Made by a program: the position numbers and the translations under genes. The notes beneath the pieces were generated by a model. It saw nothing but the letters and a program-made list of their open reading frames with translations. It did not search any database and was not told the DNA's origin. A stretch of DNA of 53,280 nucleotides from Bacteroidota bacterium (GTDB lineage: Bacteria > Bacteroidota > Ignavibacteria > Ignavibacteriales > Ignavibacteriaceae), in NCBI GenBank assembly GCA_022562275.1, contig JADFPP010000016.1, positions 1 through 53,280 on the forward strand, in the 5' to 3' direction. Shown here in pieces: positions 1 through 9,972 of the stretch; within the stretch, counting starts at the first letter, position 1; each line of letters starts with the position of its first letter.

Positions 1-307
1 GTTCTGACCAACTCATCAACTTAAGCGCCTTCCTGCCTCTACCTGTATTCTTTAATAAACTAAAAATCGATTTCAACTTTAACAAATCCTCCCATAATAT
101 CTATTCGATATCACAAGTTTAGCCGGCCTAACACTTAAAGCTTTTTCATTAAATAATAAACGGGGCTTTCGGGTGGAATTACATCCGCTTATATTTACTC
201 TTGCAATTAATCGTGATTAAATAGTTCGCGGCTTGTCTGGCAGGTGGATAACTAATTCAGATTCCGGATATTCTTCCGGAATGACACATTAATCCATTTT
301 ACAGAAA
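1..307. other. Intergenic region upstream of tex
   Basis: No convincing gene is visible in the first 307 bases. Every frame is short and the sequence is AT-rich. The only structure I see is the small palindrome at 261-286, listed separately. The tex start has no obvious Shine-Dalgarno sequence in front of it, and no clear promoter could be assigned. Confidence 0.5.
261..286 (+). repeat. Short palindrome ending in GACA (REP-like)
   Basis: ATTCCGGA (261-268) and TCCGGAAT (275-282) are exact reverse complements separated by six bases, and GACA follows at 283-286. Three other small palindromes in the window (5683-5707, 29607-29630, 38825-38849) share the same plan: an imperfect or perfect inverted repeat, then GACA on one strand. 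This is typical of REP-type extragenic elements. Confidence 0.45.
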
Positions 308-2440
308 ATGATGACGGAAATTCTAATTAAACAAATAAGCGGTAAGCTTTCTATAAGTAAATCTCAAGTCTCAAATACAGTAAAGCTGCTGGAGGAGGGA
401 GCAACAATTCCATTTATTTCGCGCTATAGGAAAGAAACTACCGGAAGTCTTGATGAAACAGAGGTAACAGCTATTGAAAAAGAATGGAAACGATTGCTGG
501 AATTGGTTAAAAGACGTGAAGCTATTCTTAAAAGCATAAATGACCAGGAACTGTTAACTCCTGAGTTAGAGGATAAAATTAATAACTGCTGGAATATGGC
601 AGAGCTTGAAGATATTTATCTTCCTTACAAACCAAAGCGAAAAACCAGGTCAAGTGCGGCGCGGGAAAAAGGATTAGAACCTCTGGCAGAAATAATAATG
701 GAGCAGAAGGAAGATCAGATAGAACAGATTGCGGAAAAATATCTGAACGATGAAGTGCCGGATATTGAAGCCGCATTAGCCGGGGCAAGAGATATTGTTG
801 CAGAATGGATTAATGAAAATGCGGATGCACGTAATACAATCAGACAGCAATTTGAGCGTGATGCGGTATTCCGTTCAAAAGTGATTGAGAAGAAGAGGGA
901 TGAAGGAACGAAGTACAGCAACTACTTCGAATTTAATGAGCCGTTAAATCTTTGCCCCGGTCACCGTCTGCTGGCAATAAGAAGAGCCGAACAGGAAGGC
1001 ATTTTAACCGTATCCATATCAATAGATAATGATTCAGCATTTGAAAGTCTGCAGAAGATCTTTATAAAAAATAAAAATGAATCTGCGGGTCAGGTAAGTT
1101 TATCAATCAAAGATGCATATAAAAGATTATTGGCACCATCAATTGCTACCGAATTTAAAAACAGTTCGAAAGCTAAAGCCGATGAAGAGGCAATCAAAGT
1201 ATTCTCAACAAACTTACGCCAGTTGCTGTTGGCTGCTCCTCTTGGTCCAAAAGTTACAATGGCAATCGATCCCGGGTTCAGGACAGGCTGCAAACTCGTC
1301 TGCCTTGATCAGCAGGGAAACCTGTTAGATAACACAACTATCTTTCCGCATCCTCCTCAGAAAAAAGTAGATGAAGCATCGGAGAAAGTAAAAGGGCTTT
1401 TGGGAAAATATAAAGTGGAAGCAATTGCAATCGGAAACGGAACTGCCGGCAGAGAGACAGAGCGGTTTATTAAATCTCTGGTTACTAATTCCGGCACAAC
1501 AGAAGTATTTATGGTAAACGAAGCAGGCGCATCGATTTATTCTGCCTCGGAAACTGCAAGAGAGGAGTTTCCTAATCTCGACTTAACTTTCCGGGGTGCA
1601 ATTTCTATCGGAAGAAGGTTGATGGACCCGCTTGCCGAACTCATTAAAATTGATGCCAAGTCAATCGGCGTGGGACAATATCAGCATGACGTTAACCAGG
1701 ATAGTCTGAAAGAAGGTCTGGACCATGTGGTAACCTCTGCTGTAAACCAGGTTGGTGTCAATTTAAATACAGCCAGCCGGCATTTACTTAGTTATGTATC
1801 GGGTATCGGACCGAAGCTTGCAAAATCAATTATACACTACCGGCGTGAAAACCGATCCTTTCGCTCACGCAAGGAATTGATGAAGGTGAAGGGGTTGGGA
1901 GCTAAGGCATTTGAGCAGTCTGCAGGATTTTTTAGAATTCCCGGAGCAGTGAACCCACTTGATAACACCGCTGTTCATCCTGAAAGTTATTCAATAGTTG
2001 CAAAGATGGCAAAGGATTTATCTCATCCTGTTAAGTCTTTAATTGAAGCTGCAAATATACGTCAGCAAATTGATATTAATAATTATGTGACTGATACCGT
2101 AGGTTTGCCAACATTAAAGGATATTATGCAGGAGCTGGAAAAGCCAGGGCTGGATCCAAGAGATAAAGCAGAAGTATTTTCATTCTCAGAAATGATTAAC
2201 GAAATAACAGATTTAAAACCGGGCATGCGTTTACCGGGTATAATAACAAATATTACTAAGTTCGGTGCTTTTGTTGATATCGGAATAAAAGAAAACGGCT
2301 TACTGCATATTTCACAAATTACAGAACGCTTTATTAAAGAACCGGCGGAAGTTTTAAAGTTAGAACAGAAAGTAATTGTTAGAGTTGTAAATATTGATGT
2401 TGAAAGAAAACGAATTCAGTTAAGTATGAAAGAGGGTTAG
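308..2440 (+). CDS. tex: Tex family RNA-binding transcription accessory protein
   Basis: This 710-residue protein has the full Tex layout and usual length. An N-terminal helical Tex region comes first. A YqgF-like RNase H fold follows from about residue 318, beginning with AIDPGFRTGCK. Helix-hairpin-helix repeats lie around residues 490-560, with the stretch VSGIGPKLAKSI. A C-terminal S1 RNA-binding domain spans roughly 637-710, with GIITNITKFGAFVDIG. Tex proteins bind nucleic acid in the cytoplasm and affect transcription and stress tolerance, but the exact reaction is not established for most members. Two consecutive ATG codons sit at 308 and 311; the first is used here, without a recognisable SD. 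The gene stands alone on the plus strand with long intergenic stretches on both sides. Confidence 0.95.
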   Translation: MMTEILIKQISGKLSISKSQVSNTVKLLEEGATIPFISRYRKETTGSLDETEVTAIEKEWKRLLELVKRREAILKSINDQELLTPELEDKINNCWNMAELEDIYLPYKPKRKTRSSAAREKGLEPLAEIIMEQKEDQIEQIAEKYLNDEVPDIEAALAGARDIVAEWINENADARNTIRQQFERDAVFRSKVIEKKRDEGTKYSNYFEFNEPLNLCPGHRLLAIRRAEQEGILTVSISIDNDSAFESLQKIFIKNKNESAGQVSLSIKDAYKRLLAPSIATEFKNSSKAKADEEAIKVFSTNLRQLLLAAPLGPKVTMAIDPGFRTGCKLVCLDQQGNLLDNTTIFPHPPQKKVDEASEKVKGLLGKYKVEAIAIGNGTAGRETERFIKSLVTNSGTTEVFMVNEAGASIYSASETAREEFPNLDLTFRGAISIGRRLMDPLAELIKIDAKSIGVGQYQHDVNQDSLKEGLDHVVTSAVNQVGVNLNTASRHLLSYVSGIGPKLAKSIIHYRRENRSFRSRKELMKVKGLGAKAFEQSAGFFRIPGAVNPLDNTAVHPESYSIVAKMAKDLSHPVKSLIEAANIRQQIDINNYVTDTVGLPTLKDIMQELEKPGLDPRDKAEVFSFSEMINEITDLKPGMRLPGIITNITKFGAFVDIGIKENGLLHISQITERFIKEPAEVLKLEQKVIVRVVNIDVERKRIQLSMKEG

Positions 2441-2827
2441 TCCAAACTAAAATTATACGTAACACCCGGGTTTAAGTTATCGTGTGATTATTAATAAAAA
2501 AAGGTAGCCGCAACTTTCAAGTTGCGTATTTTGTTTAAAACGCAAGCTGAAGCTTGCGACTACCAATTTATTTGAAATTTTCAAACAGTCTCTCAAGCTA
2601 ACAGCCTCGCCATTGGCTAGTAAACTGTTCCTGCCCACAAACAGGAGAGTACCGAACGGCATCGCGTCCTCGTCCGGTAATTACCGAACTACGCCGGACA
2701 AGTTTGTTGATTTATTTAATTATTTTTATATTTCGCCATAGGGGATTAGTCATTCGTTATATTGTTTCTTTTTAAAAACTATTGAAATTAGAATATCTAA
2801 CTTAAAATTATAAAAGGAGGTTCTATT
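2441..2827. other. Intergenic region between tex and the SnoaL-like gene
   Basis: No gene is supported here; the short minus-strand frame between 2477 and 2662 has no family resemblance. The stretch holds the two-hairpin repeat at 2503-2564 and a GC-rich inverted patch near 2665-2700 (TCCGG...CCGGA). It ends in a strong ribosome binding site, AAAAGGAGG at about 2813-2821, for the next gene. Confidence 0.5.
2503..2564. repeat. Two-hairpin extragenic repeat (BIME-like)
   Basis: The segment starts GGTAGCCGCAAC and ends GCTTGCGACTACC, so the outer arms pair. Inside are two smaller hairpins, CGCAACTTTCAAGTTGCG and CGCAAGCTGAAGCTTGCG. Two hairpins inside complementary ends is the arrangement of paired REP sequences. 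No transposase of the REP-associated type is visible in the window. Confidence 0.6.
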
Positions 2828-3346
2828 ATGACAAGGCGTTTAACAGTTGTAGTTCTGATACTGGGTTCGATTATATTGCAGTGGGCTTGTTCTCAGAATA
2901 GCGGACCAACTGCAGAAGAACAGCAAAATCTATCCTCAGTAAAACGCATTTATGCGGAATTTATCAATCAGGGAAATGAAGCAGTTTTTGATGAACTTGT
3001 TGATGCAAATATAATTGAAAACGAAGAAATGCCACCCGGGTTGGAACCTAACAAGGAAGGTGTAAAACAACTTTTCAAAATGTTTCGCAGCGCTTTCCCC
3101 GATTTACATTTTCAGGTGGATGAAATGTTTGCCGCTGACGATAAAATAGTTGCACAGGTTACTATTACTGGTACCCACCAAGGAACTTTCATGAACATGC
3201 CCCCAACAGGTAATAAAATCTCATATAAAGCTATAGATATTTTTCGCCTAATCAATGGAAAAGTTGTAGAACATTGGGGAATTGGGGACAATGCAAAAAT
3301 GATGCAGCAGCTAGCTGTAGTTCCGGAAGATTCATCGAAAGAGTAA
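2828..3346 (+). CDS. SnoaL-like ester cyclase family lipoprotein
   Basis: A 172-residue exported protein. The N-terminus (residues 1-22) is a lipoprotein signal peptide: basic start, a hydrophobic stretch and a lipobox ending WAC, with the cysteine at about residue 21. From about residue 35 it resembles the SnoaL-like ester cyclase fold, with YAEFINQGNEAVFDELV and the later QVTITGTHQGTFMNMPPTGN. The C-terminal VVEHWGIGDNAKMMQQLA is typical of that family. Members bind small hydrophobic molecules, but the substrate cannot be read from sequence. A perfect SD (AAAAGGAGG) lies seven bases before the ATG. It may be co-transcribed with the DUF1326 gene 168 bases downstream. Confidence 0.8.
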   Translation: MTRRLTVVVLILGSIILQWACSQNSGPTAEEQQNLSSVKRIYAEFINQGNEAVFDELVDANIIENEEMPPGLEPNKEGVKQLFKMFRSAFPDLHFQVDEMFAADDKIVAQVTITGTHQGTFMNMPPTGNKISYKAIDIFRLINGKVVEHWGIGDNAKMMQQLAVVPEDSSKE

Positions 3347-3514
3347 GCAAGCTAAAGACATCAGAACATAAATCTTGTGGTTTGCGTTGAGAAGGAGAGA
3401 ATATTAAACACTTTCTTATTTAAGAATCATTTGATAAAACTATGAGTTAACTTATTATACTAAGTTAGCTAAATCTTGGGATTAAATATTCAAAACTTAT
3501 AAGGAGATAGTATT

Positions 3515-4147
3515 ATGAGTGACAAATGGATGATTCGCGGCAGTGAATTTACAAACTGCAACTGCGCATTTGGATGTCCGTGCCAATTTAGTTCACCTTC
3601 AACCCATGGCTGTTGTGAGGCCATAGCCAGTGCCATGATTGAAGAAGGTAATTTTAATGACATTACTTTAGATGAGCTTTGCTTTGTAATGCTCTTGAAA
3701 TGGCCGGGCGAGATAGTTGAAGGAAATGGACAACAGCAGATTATTATTGATGAGCGTGCTAATCCGGAACAACGTGAAGCACTTCGCAAGATCGCTCTTG
3801 GTGAATCAACAGCACCGGGAGCAACTCATTATTATGTTTTTAACAGCACGATGTCAAAGGTACATGATACCCTTTATGCACCTATAGAAATGAGCATTGA
3901 TGTAGAAGCGAGACGCGGCCACACTAAAATTAAAGGAATGGTCGAATCTGAAGGTACACCGTTGCTTGATCCATTTAGTGGTAAGGAGTCCCGTGCGCGA
4001 ATTCATTTACCGGACGGCTTTGAATACACTTATGCAGAAATGGGGGCAGGCACTTCTAAAATAACGGCTGATATTGAACTTGATTTGAACAATAGTTATG
4101 GTCAGTTCAACGTTCTGCATATGAATCAGGATGGTGTTATCCGTTAG
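3515..4147 (+). CDS. DUF1326 domain-containing protein
   Basis: A 210-residue soluble protein matching DUF1326. The N-terminus has the family's cysteine cluster (TNCNCAFGCPCQF, then HGCCEAIA), followed by the FVMLLKWPGEIVEGNGQQQI stretch. The function is not known; the cysteine cluster suggests metal binding, which is inference. The SD AAGGAG precedes the ATG at a good distance. The next gene, DUF2182, begins 22 bases after the stop. DUF1326 and DUF2182 genes are commonly neighbours, so a shared role is likely. Confidence 0.88.
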   Translation: MSDKWMIRGSEFTNCNCAFGCPCQFSSPSTHGCCEAIASAMIEEGNFNDITLDELCFVMLLKWPGEIVEGNGQQQIIIDERANPEQREALRKIALGESTAPGATHYYVFNSTMSKVHDTLYAPIEMSIDVEARRGHTKIKGMVESEGTPLLDPFSGKESRARIHLPDGFEYTYAEMGAGTSKITADIELDLNNSYGQFNVLHMNQDGVIR

Positions 4148-4169
4148 CCAATTGTGAGGCTGATAAAAA

Positions 4170-4937
4170 ATGCAATTAATTAGAGAATTACCCCGACGTG
4201 ATCTCATATCCATCATTTTTTCACTTGGTGGCATTACTTTGTTGTCATGGCTCTACCTGGTGAAAATGGCAGATGACATGTCTGTGCCCGATGGTATGTC
4301 GCTGATGCAGATTCCGGTTTGGGATGCCGGTTATTTTTGGATGATGTTCCTAATGTGGGCGGTGATGATGGTTGGGATGATGCTGCCTTCAGTGACACCG
4401 ATGGTTCTGATCTATGCCGGAGTTGCAAGAAAATCTGCTGTGCAGGGAAAAACGGTTGCACCAACCGGCGCTTTTGTTTCCGGGTATATCTCAATCTGGC
4501 TTATCTTCAGCTTGTTTGCAACTCTAACACAATGGGGGTTGGATCAAGCCACTCTCTTATCCCCTATGATGGTTTCTAATAGCTTTGGTTTAGGGGCGGC
4601 TTTACTAATCGCCGCGGGTATTTATCAATGGCTACCCATTAAAAATAAATGCCTTCAGCATTGCCGTTCTCCTGTTCATTTTATTACAACACATTGGCGT
4701 CCGGGTTCGATAGGTGCTTTCAAGATGGGCCTTTCTCATGGCGCGTTTTGCCTCGGTTGCTGTTGGGTTTTAATGGCTCTGCTGTTTGTTGGTGGTGTGA
4801 TGAACCTTTTATGGATAGCTGCAATTGCGCTTTTTGTTCTGTTAGAAAAAGTGTTACCCTTTGGTGATGTAAGTGGACGCGTGATGGGACTACTAATGAT
4901 CACAGCTGGTGGGATAATCGCGTTTATAGGAACATAA
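4170..4937 (+). CDS. DUF2182 multi-pass membrane protein
   Basis: A 255-residue integral membrane protein with about six hydrophobic segments. It carries the DUF2182 signatures: MMFLMWAVMMVGMMLPSVTP in the second membrane region, the FKMGLSHGAFCLGCCWVLM segment, and FVLLEKVLPFG near the C-terminus. The family is described as predicted metal-binding membrane proteins. The conserved methionines, histidine and cysteines in membrane segments fit that idea but do not prove it. It follows the DUF1326 gene by 22 bases on the same strand and is almost certainly its operon partner. Confidence 0.88.
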   Translation: MQLIRELPRRDLISIIFSLGGITLLSWLYLVKMADDMSVPDGMSLMQIPVWDAGYFWMMFLMWAVMMVGMMLPSVTPMVLIYAGVARKSAVQGKTVAPTGAFVSGYISIWLIFSLFATLTQWGLDQATLLSPMMVSNSFGLGAALLIAAGIYQWLPIKNKCLQHCRSPVHFITTHWRPGSIGAFKMGLSHGAFCLGCCWVLMALLFVGGVMNLLWIAAIALFVLLEKVLPFGDVSGRVMGLLMITAGGIIAFIGT

Positions 4938-5161
4938 GCAAGCTATGAGTCAGGAGCTAACAAATTTTTTGCAGCCGTATGTTTGTTTAATAAAGTTCTT
5001 CTTGAAAAATACATTCGTTGCTGTTATGTTCATTAATGGCTTGGGGTGAATATTTTGAATTAAAACATGTACCAAAATAGCGAATGTTTTAACATCAGGA
5101 CGATATTCTACAATCCTTTTACTGTAATCACTTAAATTATTTCCAACTATTCAAAATAAAA

Positions 5162-5183
5162 AACCCCCGTTAAGGCGGGGGTT
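5162..5183 (-). terminator. Rho-independent terminator after hsp20
   Basis: AACCCCCG (5162-5169) pairs with CGGGGGTT (5176-5183) around a six-base loop. On the minus strand the stem is followed by a run of T (the plus strand reads AATAAAAA just before 5162). It sits 18 bases past the hsp20 stop and is the clearest terminator in the window. Confidence 0.85.
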
Positions 5184-5201
5184 AATAAGTGCAACCCAAA
5201 G

Positions 5202-5597
5202 TTACAAAATATCTATCCTTCTTGGTTTTACTTCTTCTTTTTTTTGTAAATTAACAACCAACTGTCCGTTATCATATCTTGCTTCAATATTCGATTGATC
5301 AACCGAATCAGAGATCTTAAATTTTCTGTAATAATTTCCTATTTCCCCTTCATTTAAAATGTAGTTTCTATTAATTGCTTCTTCATATTGAATCGCACCG
5401 AACATAATTAACATATCATCTTCGACCCTGACTTTTACATTATCCCTAACAACACCGGGCATATTTGCAGTTAATACAAATTCATCGTCGGTCTCATAAA
5501 TATTTACCAATGGTGAAATGTAATTTTGAGTATCTAGTAATTCATTAATAAAGTTTGTTCCCATTTCCTTTACAGGAACCATTTCTTTGTTTTCCAT
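5202..5597 (-). CDS. Hsp20/alpha-crystallin small heat-shock protein
   Basis: A 131-residue small heat-shock protein. The alpha-crystallin domain covers about residues 28-131, with the conserved core FVLTANMPGVVRDNVKVRVED and the C-terminal strand pattern YDNGQLVVNLQKKEE. Such proteins hold unfolding proteins for DnaK in the cytoplasm. A good SD (AAAAGGAG) precedes the ATG. It lies 178 bases downstream of dnaK on the same strand, so co-expression with the chaperone cluster is likely. It is only distantly similar to the second Hsp20 at 7784-8203. Confidence 0.92.
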   Translation of the reverse strand: MENKEMVPVKEMGTNFINELLDTQNYISPLVNIYETDDEFVLTANMPGVVRDNVKVRVEDDMLIMFGAIQYEEAINRNYILNEGEIGNYYRKFKISDSVDQSNIEARYDNGQLVVNLQKKEEVKPRRIDIL

Positions 5598-5682
5598 TTT
5601 ATTCTCCTTTTACACAATTAAACTTTTTTCCGGTTATCGTAATGCTCAACTCGTTAACGCATCTCATTATCGTTCAATGCAA

Positions 5683-5707
5683 ATTCTGAAACAAGTTCGG
5701 AGTGACA
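5683..5707 (+). repeat. Short imperfect palindrome ending in GACA (REP-like)
   Basis: ATTCTGAA (5683-5690) and TTCGGAGT (5696-5703) form a stem with G-T wobbles, and GACA follows at 5704-5707. It lies between dnaK and hsp20 and has the same plan as the elements at 261, 29607 and 38825. Confidence 0.4.
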
Positions 5708-5775
5708 TACCAGTTTTCTCAAACAAATTTTAAAAATAAACTCCGCATCTGAATTAAACAGATGCGGAATAAACA

Positions 5776-7728
5776 TTATTTGTCTTTGTCTTTGTCTTTG
5801 TCTTCATCATCAACAACTTCATAAGATGCATCCTGCACATCTTCCTTCTTCTCAGTTTGTGGTTCTCCCTGATCGGATCCCGGCTGCTGCTGTCCTGCAT
5901 CACCGGTTCCCGGTGTTTGCTGTGCATTTGCCTGCGCATAAATCTGCTGTGATATTTCACCCCATACTTTATTTAATTGATCAGTAGCTGTTTTAATCTG
6001 ATTTGAATTGTTTGCTGCCAAAGCATCTTCAACTTTCTTAATCTCAGCTTCAAGTTTCGATTTATTTTCGTCAGTTAGTTTGTCTTTCATTTCTTCCATT
6101 TGCTTTTTGATCTGGAAGACAAGACTATCTGCTGAGTTTTTAACGTCTATTTCTTCTTTCTTCTTTTTATCTTCAGCAGCATGTTCTTTGGCATCGTTTT
6201 TCATTTTTTCAACATCTTCCTTGCTTAATCCGCTGGAAGAAGTAATTCTGATGCTTTGTTCTTTATTTGTAGCTTTATCCTTTGCGTGAACATGCATAAT
6301 ACCATTAGCATCGATATCAAAGGTTACTTCAACCTGTGGGACGCCTCTTGCAGCAGGGGGTATGTTATCAAGATGAAACCTGCCAAGAGTTCTGTTATCA
6401 CCTGCCATCGACCTTTCACCTTGCAGCACATTTATCTCAACAGATGGCTGGTTATCAGAGGCAGTAGAAAATATCTCACTTTTCTTGGTTGGTATTGTTG
6501 TATTGGCATCGATAAGTTTCGTCATCACTCCGCCAAGTGTTTCAATACCCAAAGATAGCGGTGTTACATCAAGTAACAATACATCCTTAATATCACCTGC
6601 TAATACACCACCCTGTATAGCTGCGCCTATGGCAACAACCTCATCAGGATTTACACCTTTATGGGGTTCTTTTCCAAAAAGATCTTTTACCAATTGTTGT
6701 ACCATTGGTATTCTTGTAGAACCGCCAACCAATATTACCTCATCAATATCCGAAGGTGTTACACCGGCATCTTTAATTGCCTGCTCACAAGGAGCTTTTG
6801 ATCTTTGGACGAGATCATGAATTAACGACTCAAATTTTGCTCTGCTTATATTAATGTTAAGATGTTTTGGCCCTTCCTGGGTAGCTGTAATAAACGGAAG
6901 GTTTACATCAGTGGATGACGAAGAGGAAAGCTCAACTTTTGCTTTCTCGGCACCTTCTTTCAATCTCTGTAATGCCATCGGATCTTTGCGAAGATCAATA
7001 CTGTCAGATTTCATAAACTCATCAGCTAAATAATCAATTAATTTCTGATCGAAATCATCGCCACCAAGATGAGTATCACCGTTTGTAGACTTAACTTCAA
7101 ATACACCATCACCTAACTGCAATATTGAAATATCAAATGTTCCGCCGCCTAAATCATAAATTGCAACAGTATGATCATGTGCTTTTTTATCCAATCCATA
7201 AGCTAATGCTGCAGCGGTAGGTTCATTGATAATTCTTTTTACTATCAAACCAGCTATTTCTCCCGCATCCTTTGTTGCCTGCCTCTGTGAATCGTTAAAA
7301 TACGCGGGCACGGTTATAACTGCTTCTGTAACTTCCTGTCCTAAATATTCTTCAGCAGTCTTCTTCATTTTCTGAAGAATCATCGCGCTTAATTCAGGAG
7401 GAGAATAAACACGATCATCAATTTTAACTCTTGCTGTTTGATTATCACCTTCAACAACTTCGTAAGGCACTTCTGATATTTCTGATTGTACTTCATTAAT
7501 TTTTCTTCCCATAAATCTTTTTATGGAAGAGATTGTTTTTTTAGGATTTGTTATCGCCTGGCGTTTTGCAGGTTGTCCGACTAATCTTTCTCCATTTTTC
7601 GCAAACGCAACAACGGAAGGTGTTGTTCTGCCACCTTCAGAGTTGGGAATTACAACAGGGTCATTTCCTTCCATTACAGAAACGCACGAATTAGTTGTCC
7701 CCAAATCTATTCCAATAATTTTACCCAT
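5776..7728 (-). CDS. dnaK: Molecular chaperone DnaK (Hsp70)
   Basis: A 650-residue Hsp70. The ATPase domain opens with [18 protein letters not shown] and continues through [20 protein letters not shown] and [15 protein letters not shown]. The [14 protein letters not shown] linker leads into the substrate-binding domain and helical lid. The tail is Gln/Gly-rich and ends in alternating Asp-Lys coded by a six-base tandem repeat (about 5778-5803). The SD AAAGGAG precedes the ATG. No grpE or dnaJ is adjacent; instead the gene sits between two hsp20 genes on the same strand, consistent with a heat-inducible set. No CIRCE element was seen upstream. Confidence 0.98.
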   Translation of the reverse strand: MGKIIGIDLGTTNSCVSVMEGNDPVVIPNSEGGRTTPSVVAFAKNGERLVGQPAKRQAITNPKKTISSIKRFMGRKINEVQSEISEVPYEVVEGDNQTARVKIDDRVYSPPELSAMILQKMKKTAEEYLGQEVTEAVITVPAYFNDSQRQATKDAGEIAGLIVKRIINEPTAAALAYGLDKKAHDHTVAIYDLGGGTFDISILQLGDGVFEVKSTNGDTHLGGDDFDQKLIDYLADEFMKSDSIDLRKDPMALQRLKEGAEKAKVELSSSSSTDVNLPFITATQEGPKHLNINISRAKFESLIHDLVQRSKAPCEQAIKDAGVTPSDIDEVILVGGSTRIPMVQQLVKDLFGKEPHKGVNPDEVVAIGAAIQGGVLAGDIKDVLLLDVTPLSLGIETLGGVMTKLIDANTTIPTKKSEIFSTASDNQPSVEINVLQGERSMAGDNRTLGRFHLDNIPPAARGVPQVEVTFDIDANGIMHVHAKDKATNKEQSIRITSSSGLSKEDVEKMKNDAKEHAAEDKKKKEEIDVKNSADSLVFQIKKQMEEMKDKLTDENKSKLEAEIKKVEDALAANNSNQIKTATDQLNKVWGEISQQIYAQANAQQTPGTGDAGQQQPGSDQGEPQTEKKEDVQDASYEVVDDEDKDKDKDK

Positions 7729-7783
7729 TATTTATTTCTCCTTTTAAATTTATTGCAGATTGTTCTGCTTATTTATTAAATGT

Positions 7784-8203
7784 TTATTTAACTTCAATTA
7801 TTCTTTCTTTCGGTTCTTCAGGGGTTAGTTTGGCGATCATAATTTTCAACAAGCCATTATTAAAATTTGCTTTCACTTCATCAGGATTTATATCTTCGAC
7901 TAATTCAAATTTTCTCTCAAACTTTCCAAACTCTCTTTCGTTCCTGCTAAAATTAATTTTATCATCTTCTTTTACATCACTTTTCTTTTCACCGCTTAAA
8001 GTAAGAACACCATCTTCTAAAACTATCTTTACATCATCTTTATTTACTCCGGGTAATTCTGCAATAATGGTTATAAATTTTTCATCTTCCATTAAATCTA
8101 CTTTAGGAAAACTGTAAGATGATAATTCAAAATTATTTGGGAATTCGCTAAATAGTTTTTTAGAGTCGTTTCTTCTTAACAGAGGTTTAAATATTACTTG
8201 CAT
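7784..8203 (-). CDS. Hsp20/alpha-crystallin small heat-shock protein
   Basis: A second small heat-shock protein of about 139 residues. The alpha-crystallin domain has the typical ITIIAELPGVNKDDVKIVLE and the later FNNGLLKIMIAKLTP. The C-terminal PKERIIEVK is the usual conserved tail. The start could be the GTG at 8206 or the ATG at 8203; both lie well placed behind the SD AAGGAG, and I use the ATG. It lies 55 bases upstream of dnaK on the same strand and is probably its operon leader. Confidence 0.92.
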   Translation of the reverse strand: MQVIFKPLLRRNDSKKLFSEFPNNFELSSYSFPKVDLMEDEKFITIIAELPGVNKDDVKIVLEDGVLTLSGEKKSDVKEDDKINFSRNEREFGKFERKFELVEDINPDEVKANFNNGLLKIMIAKLTPEEPKERIIEVK

Positions 8204-8439
8204 CACTCATTTCTCCTTGTGTGATTGTTTTTATCAGTTTATAATTTATATCGTTTGCCCAACATTTGTGCCATGTGCGAAAAAACTCATAAGTTATTAT
8301 TATATAATAGATTAAGAGAATTTTATAAAGTTTGATGTCAACATCCTAATTGGCAGAGCATCCGTCATAATGTCCAAATACTTTAATGGTTGACAAATTA
8401 ACTGACAGTTTGCTCTTTTTTATATATTTTGCATAATGT

Positions 8440-9225
8440 ATGGAAAATAAATCGTTTAACATAGAAAACTTCGATATTAAATTAGATACAAACATCATCG
8501 GTCGTAATTTTATTTATGCAGAGGAGATTGGATCTACAAACAAGGAATTACTAAATCAAAAAGAGTTTTATCATCATCACGGTTCAGTATTTTTTACGGA
8601 TAGTCAGACAAAAGGCAGGGGAAGAAAAGATAATATTTGGTACAGCGAAAAAGAGATGAATCTAACTTTTTCAATCCTTATTAACGAACAAAGATATTTA
8701 AAGAAAAATGCCAGCTTATTAAATTATTGTTCATCATTGGCAATAGCTTTATCAATCGAAAATCTGTACCAGCTGCATACTGAACTTAAGTGGCCCAATG
8801 ATGTTTTGATTAACGGTCATAAAGTTGCCGGAATACTGATGGAATCCATTTCTATAGGAAGTAAAATTGAAAGGCTCGTTATTGGTTTGGGAATTAATGT
8901 TAACCAAAACTTATTTCAAGGAAAGTTTAAAATTGCACCAACATCATTAAAGAAAGAACTTGGCTATACTATTGAAAGAGAAAAATTACTTGCAGAGATT
9001 CTCAATAACTTTGAACCTATTTTGGATAAAGTTATCTCATCAACAAATGAAGTATTGAATGAATGGAAATCCCGATGCCCAATGATTGGAGAGAGGATTA
9101 CCGTTGTGAACGACAGTGGAATGAAAGATGGAATTTTTGAGGATATTGATGAGAATGGCTTTCTTGTTTTAAGATCACATAACAAAATCTTAACCCTTCA
9201 TTTTGGAGAAGTGAATATTCTATAA
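8440..9225 (+). CDS. birA: Biotin-[acetyl-CoA-carboxylase] ligase
   Basis: A 261-residue biotin protein ligase that attaches biotin to the carboxyl-carrier subunit of acetyl-CoA carboxylase. The substrate-binding loop is visible as SQTKGRGRKDNIWYS and the catalytic segment as ELKWPNDVLINGHKVAGILM. A C-terminal SH3-like domain follows from about residue 215. It lacks an N-terminal helix-turn-helix, so it is a monofunctional ligase rather than a repressor. Its stop overlaps the coaX start (TAATG), indicating translational coupling. An acetyl-CoA carboxylase subunit gene (accD) lies nearby on the other strand. Confidence 0.93.
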   Translation: MENKSFNIENFDIKLDTNIIGRNFIYAEEIGSTNKELLNQKEFYHHHGSVFFTDSQTKGRGRKDNIWYSEKEMNLTFSILINEQRYLKKNASLLNYCSSLAIALSIENLYQLHTELKWPNDVLINGHKVAGILMESISIGSKIERLVIGLGINVNQNLFQGKFKIAPTSLKKELGYTIEREKLLAEILNNFEPILDKVISSTNEVLNEWKSRCPMIGERITVVNDSGMKDGIFEDIDENGFLVLRSHNKILTLHFGEVNIL

Positions 9226-9968
9226 TGCTCCTGGCAATCGACATTGGAAACACTAATATTAAAGCAGGAATATTCGATCGGCAGAAATTATTAGATCAAT
9301 TTATTGCCCCTAACTTTCCAGAGATAATAAGTTCATTGGGTTCCTATAACATTACTGCAGCTTCTATAAGTTCAGTAGTTCCGGAAAAGACCAAATTAAT
9401 TTATGAGGAAGTGGAGAGTTCTTTCCGTTGTAAACCTTTTATCATAACAAATAATGTGAAATTCAATTTAGAAGTAAAATATAAAACACCCGAGACATTA
9501 GGGATTGACAGGCTTTGTTCAGTTGAAGGTGCTTTAATAGCGCATAAGAATTTAGATAAGGGAACATATCTGATAACAATCGACTTTGGTACCGCAACTA
9601 CTATTAATATTGTAAAATATCCAAAACTTTTTATTGGCGGATTGATATCTCCCGGTATCAAAACTTTGTTCCAATCATTAAATAAACAAACTTCCCAATT
9701 ACCTGAACTTACAATTGATAAATATGAATCTTTTATAGGAGATGATACTCTAACATCAATTGCAAGCGGTATAGTTAATTCTACAATTGGATTAATCGAA
9801 AAAACAGTACATTCTCTATTAGAATTTTCTGATTGTGAAGAGGTTATTGTTTATGCAACAGGAGGAATGGCAGATAAGCTCCGAGGTTATTTAAAGCAAG
9901 ATATAATTTATGATAAGTCTCTGGTGCTTAGAGGAATTAGTGCAATTTTTGAATTGAATAAAAAATAG
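9225..9968 (+). CDS. coaX: Type III pantothenate kinase
   Basis: A 247-residue type III pantothenate kinase, the first step of coenzyme A synthesis from pantothenate. The N-terminal phosphate-binding motif is LLAIDIGNTNIKAGIF. The pantothenate-binding region includes PETLGIDRLCSVEGAL, and the second ATP site is TIDFGTATTINIV, followed by GGLISPGIKT. The start overlaps the birA stop by one base. The convergent gene 4 bases downstream is panC, which makes pantothenate, so both halves of the pathway are side by side. Confidence 0.94.
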   Translation: MLLAIDIGNTNIKAGIFDRQKLLDQFIAPNFPEIISSLGSYNITAASISSVVPEKTKLIYEEVESSFRCKPFIITNNVKFNLEVKYKTPETLGIDRLCSVEGALIAHKNLDKGTYLITIDFGTATTINIVKYPKLFIGGLISPGIKTLFQSLNKQTSQLPELTIDKYESFIGDDTLTSIASGIVNSTIGLIEKTVHSLLEFSDCEEVIVYATGGMADKLRGYLKQDIIYDKSLVLRGISAIFELNKK

Positions 9969-9972
9969 CAAA

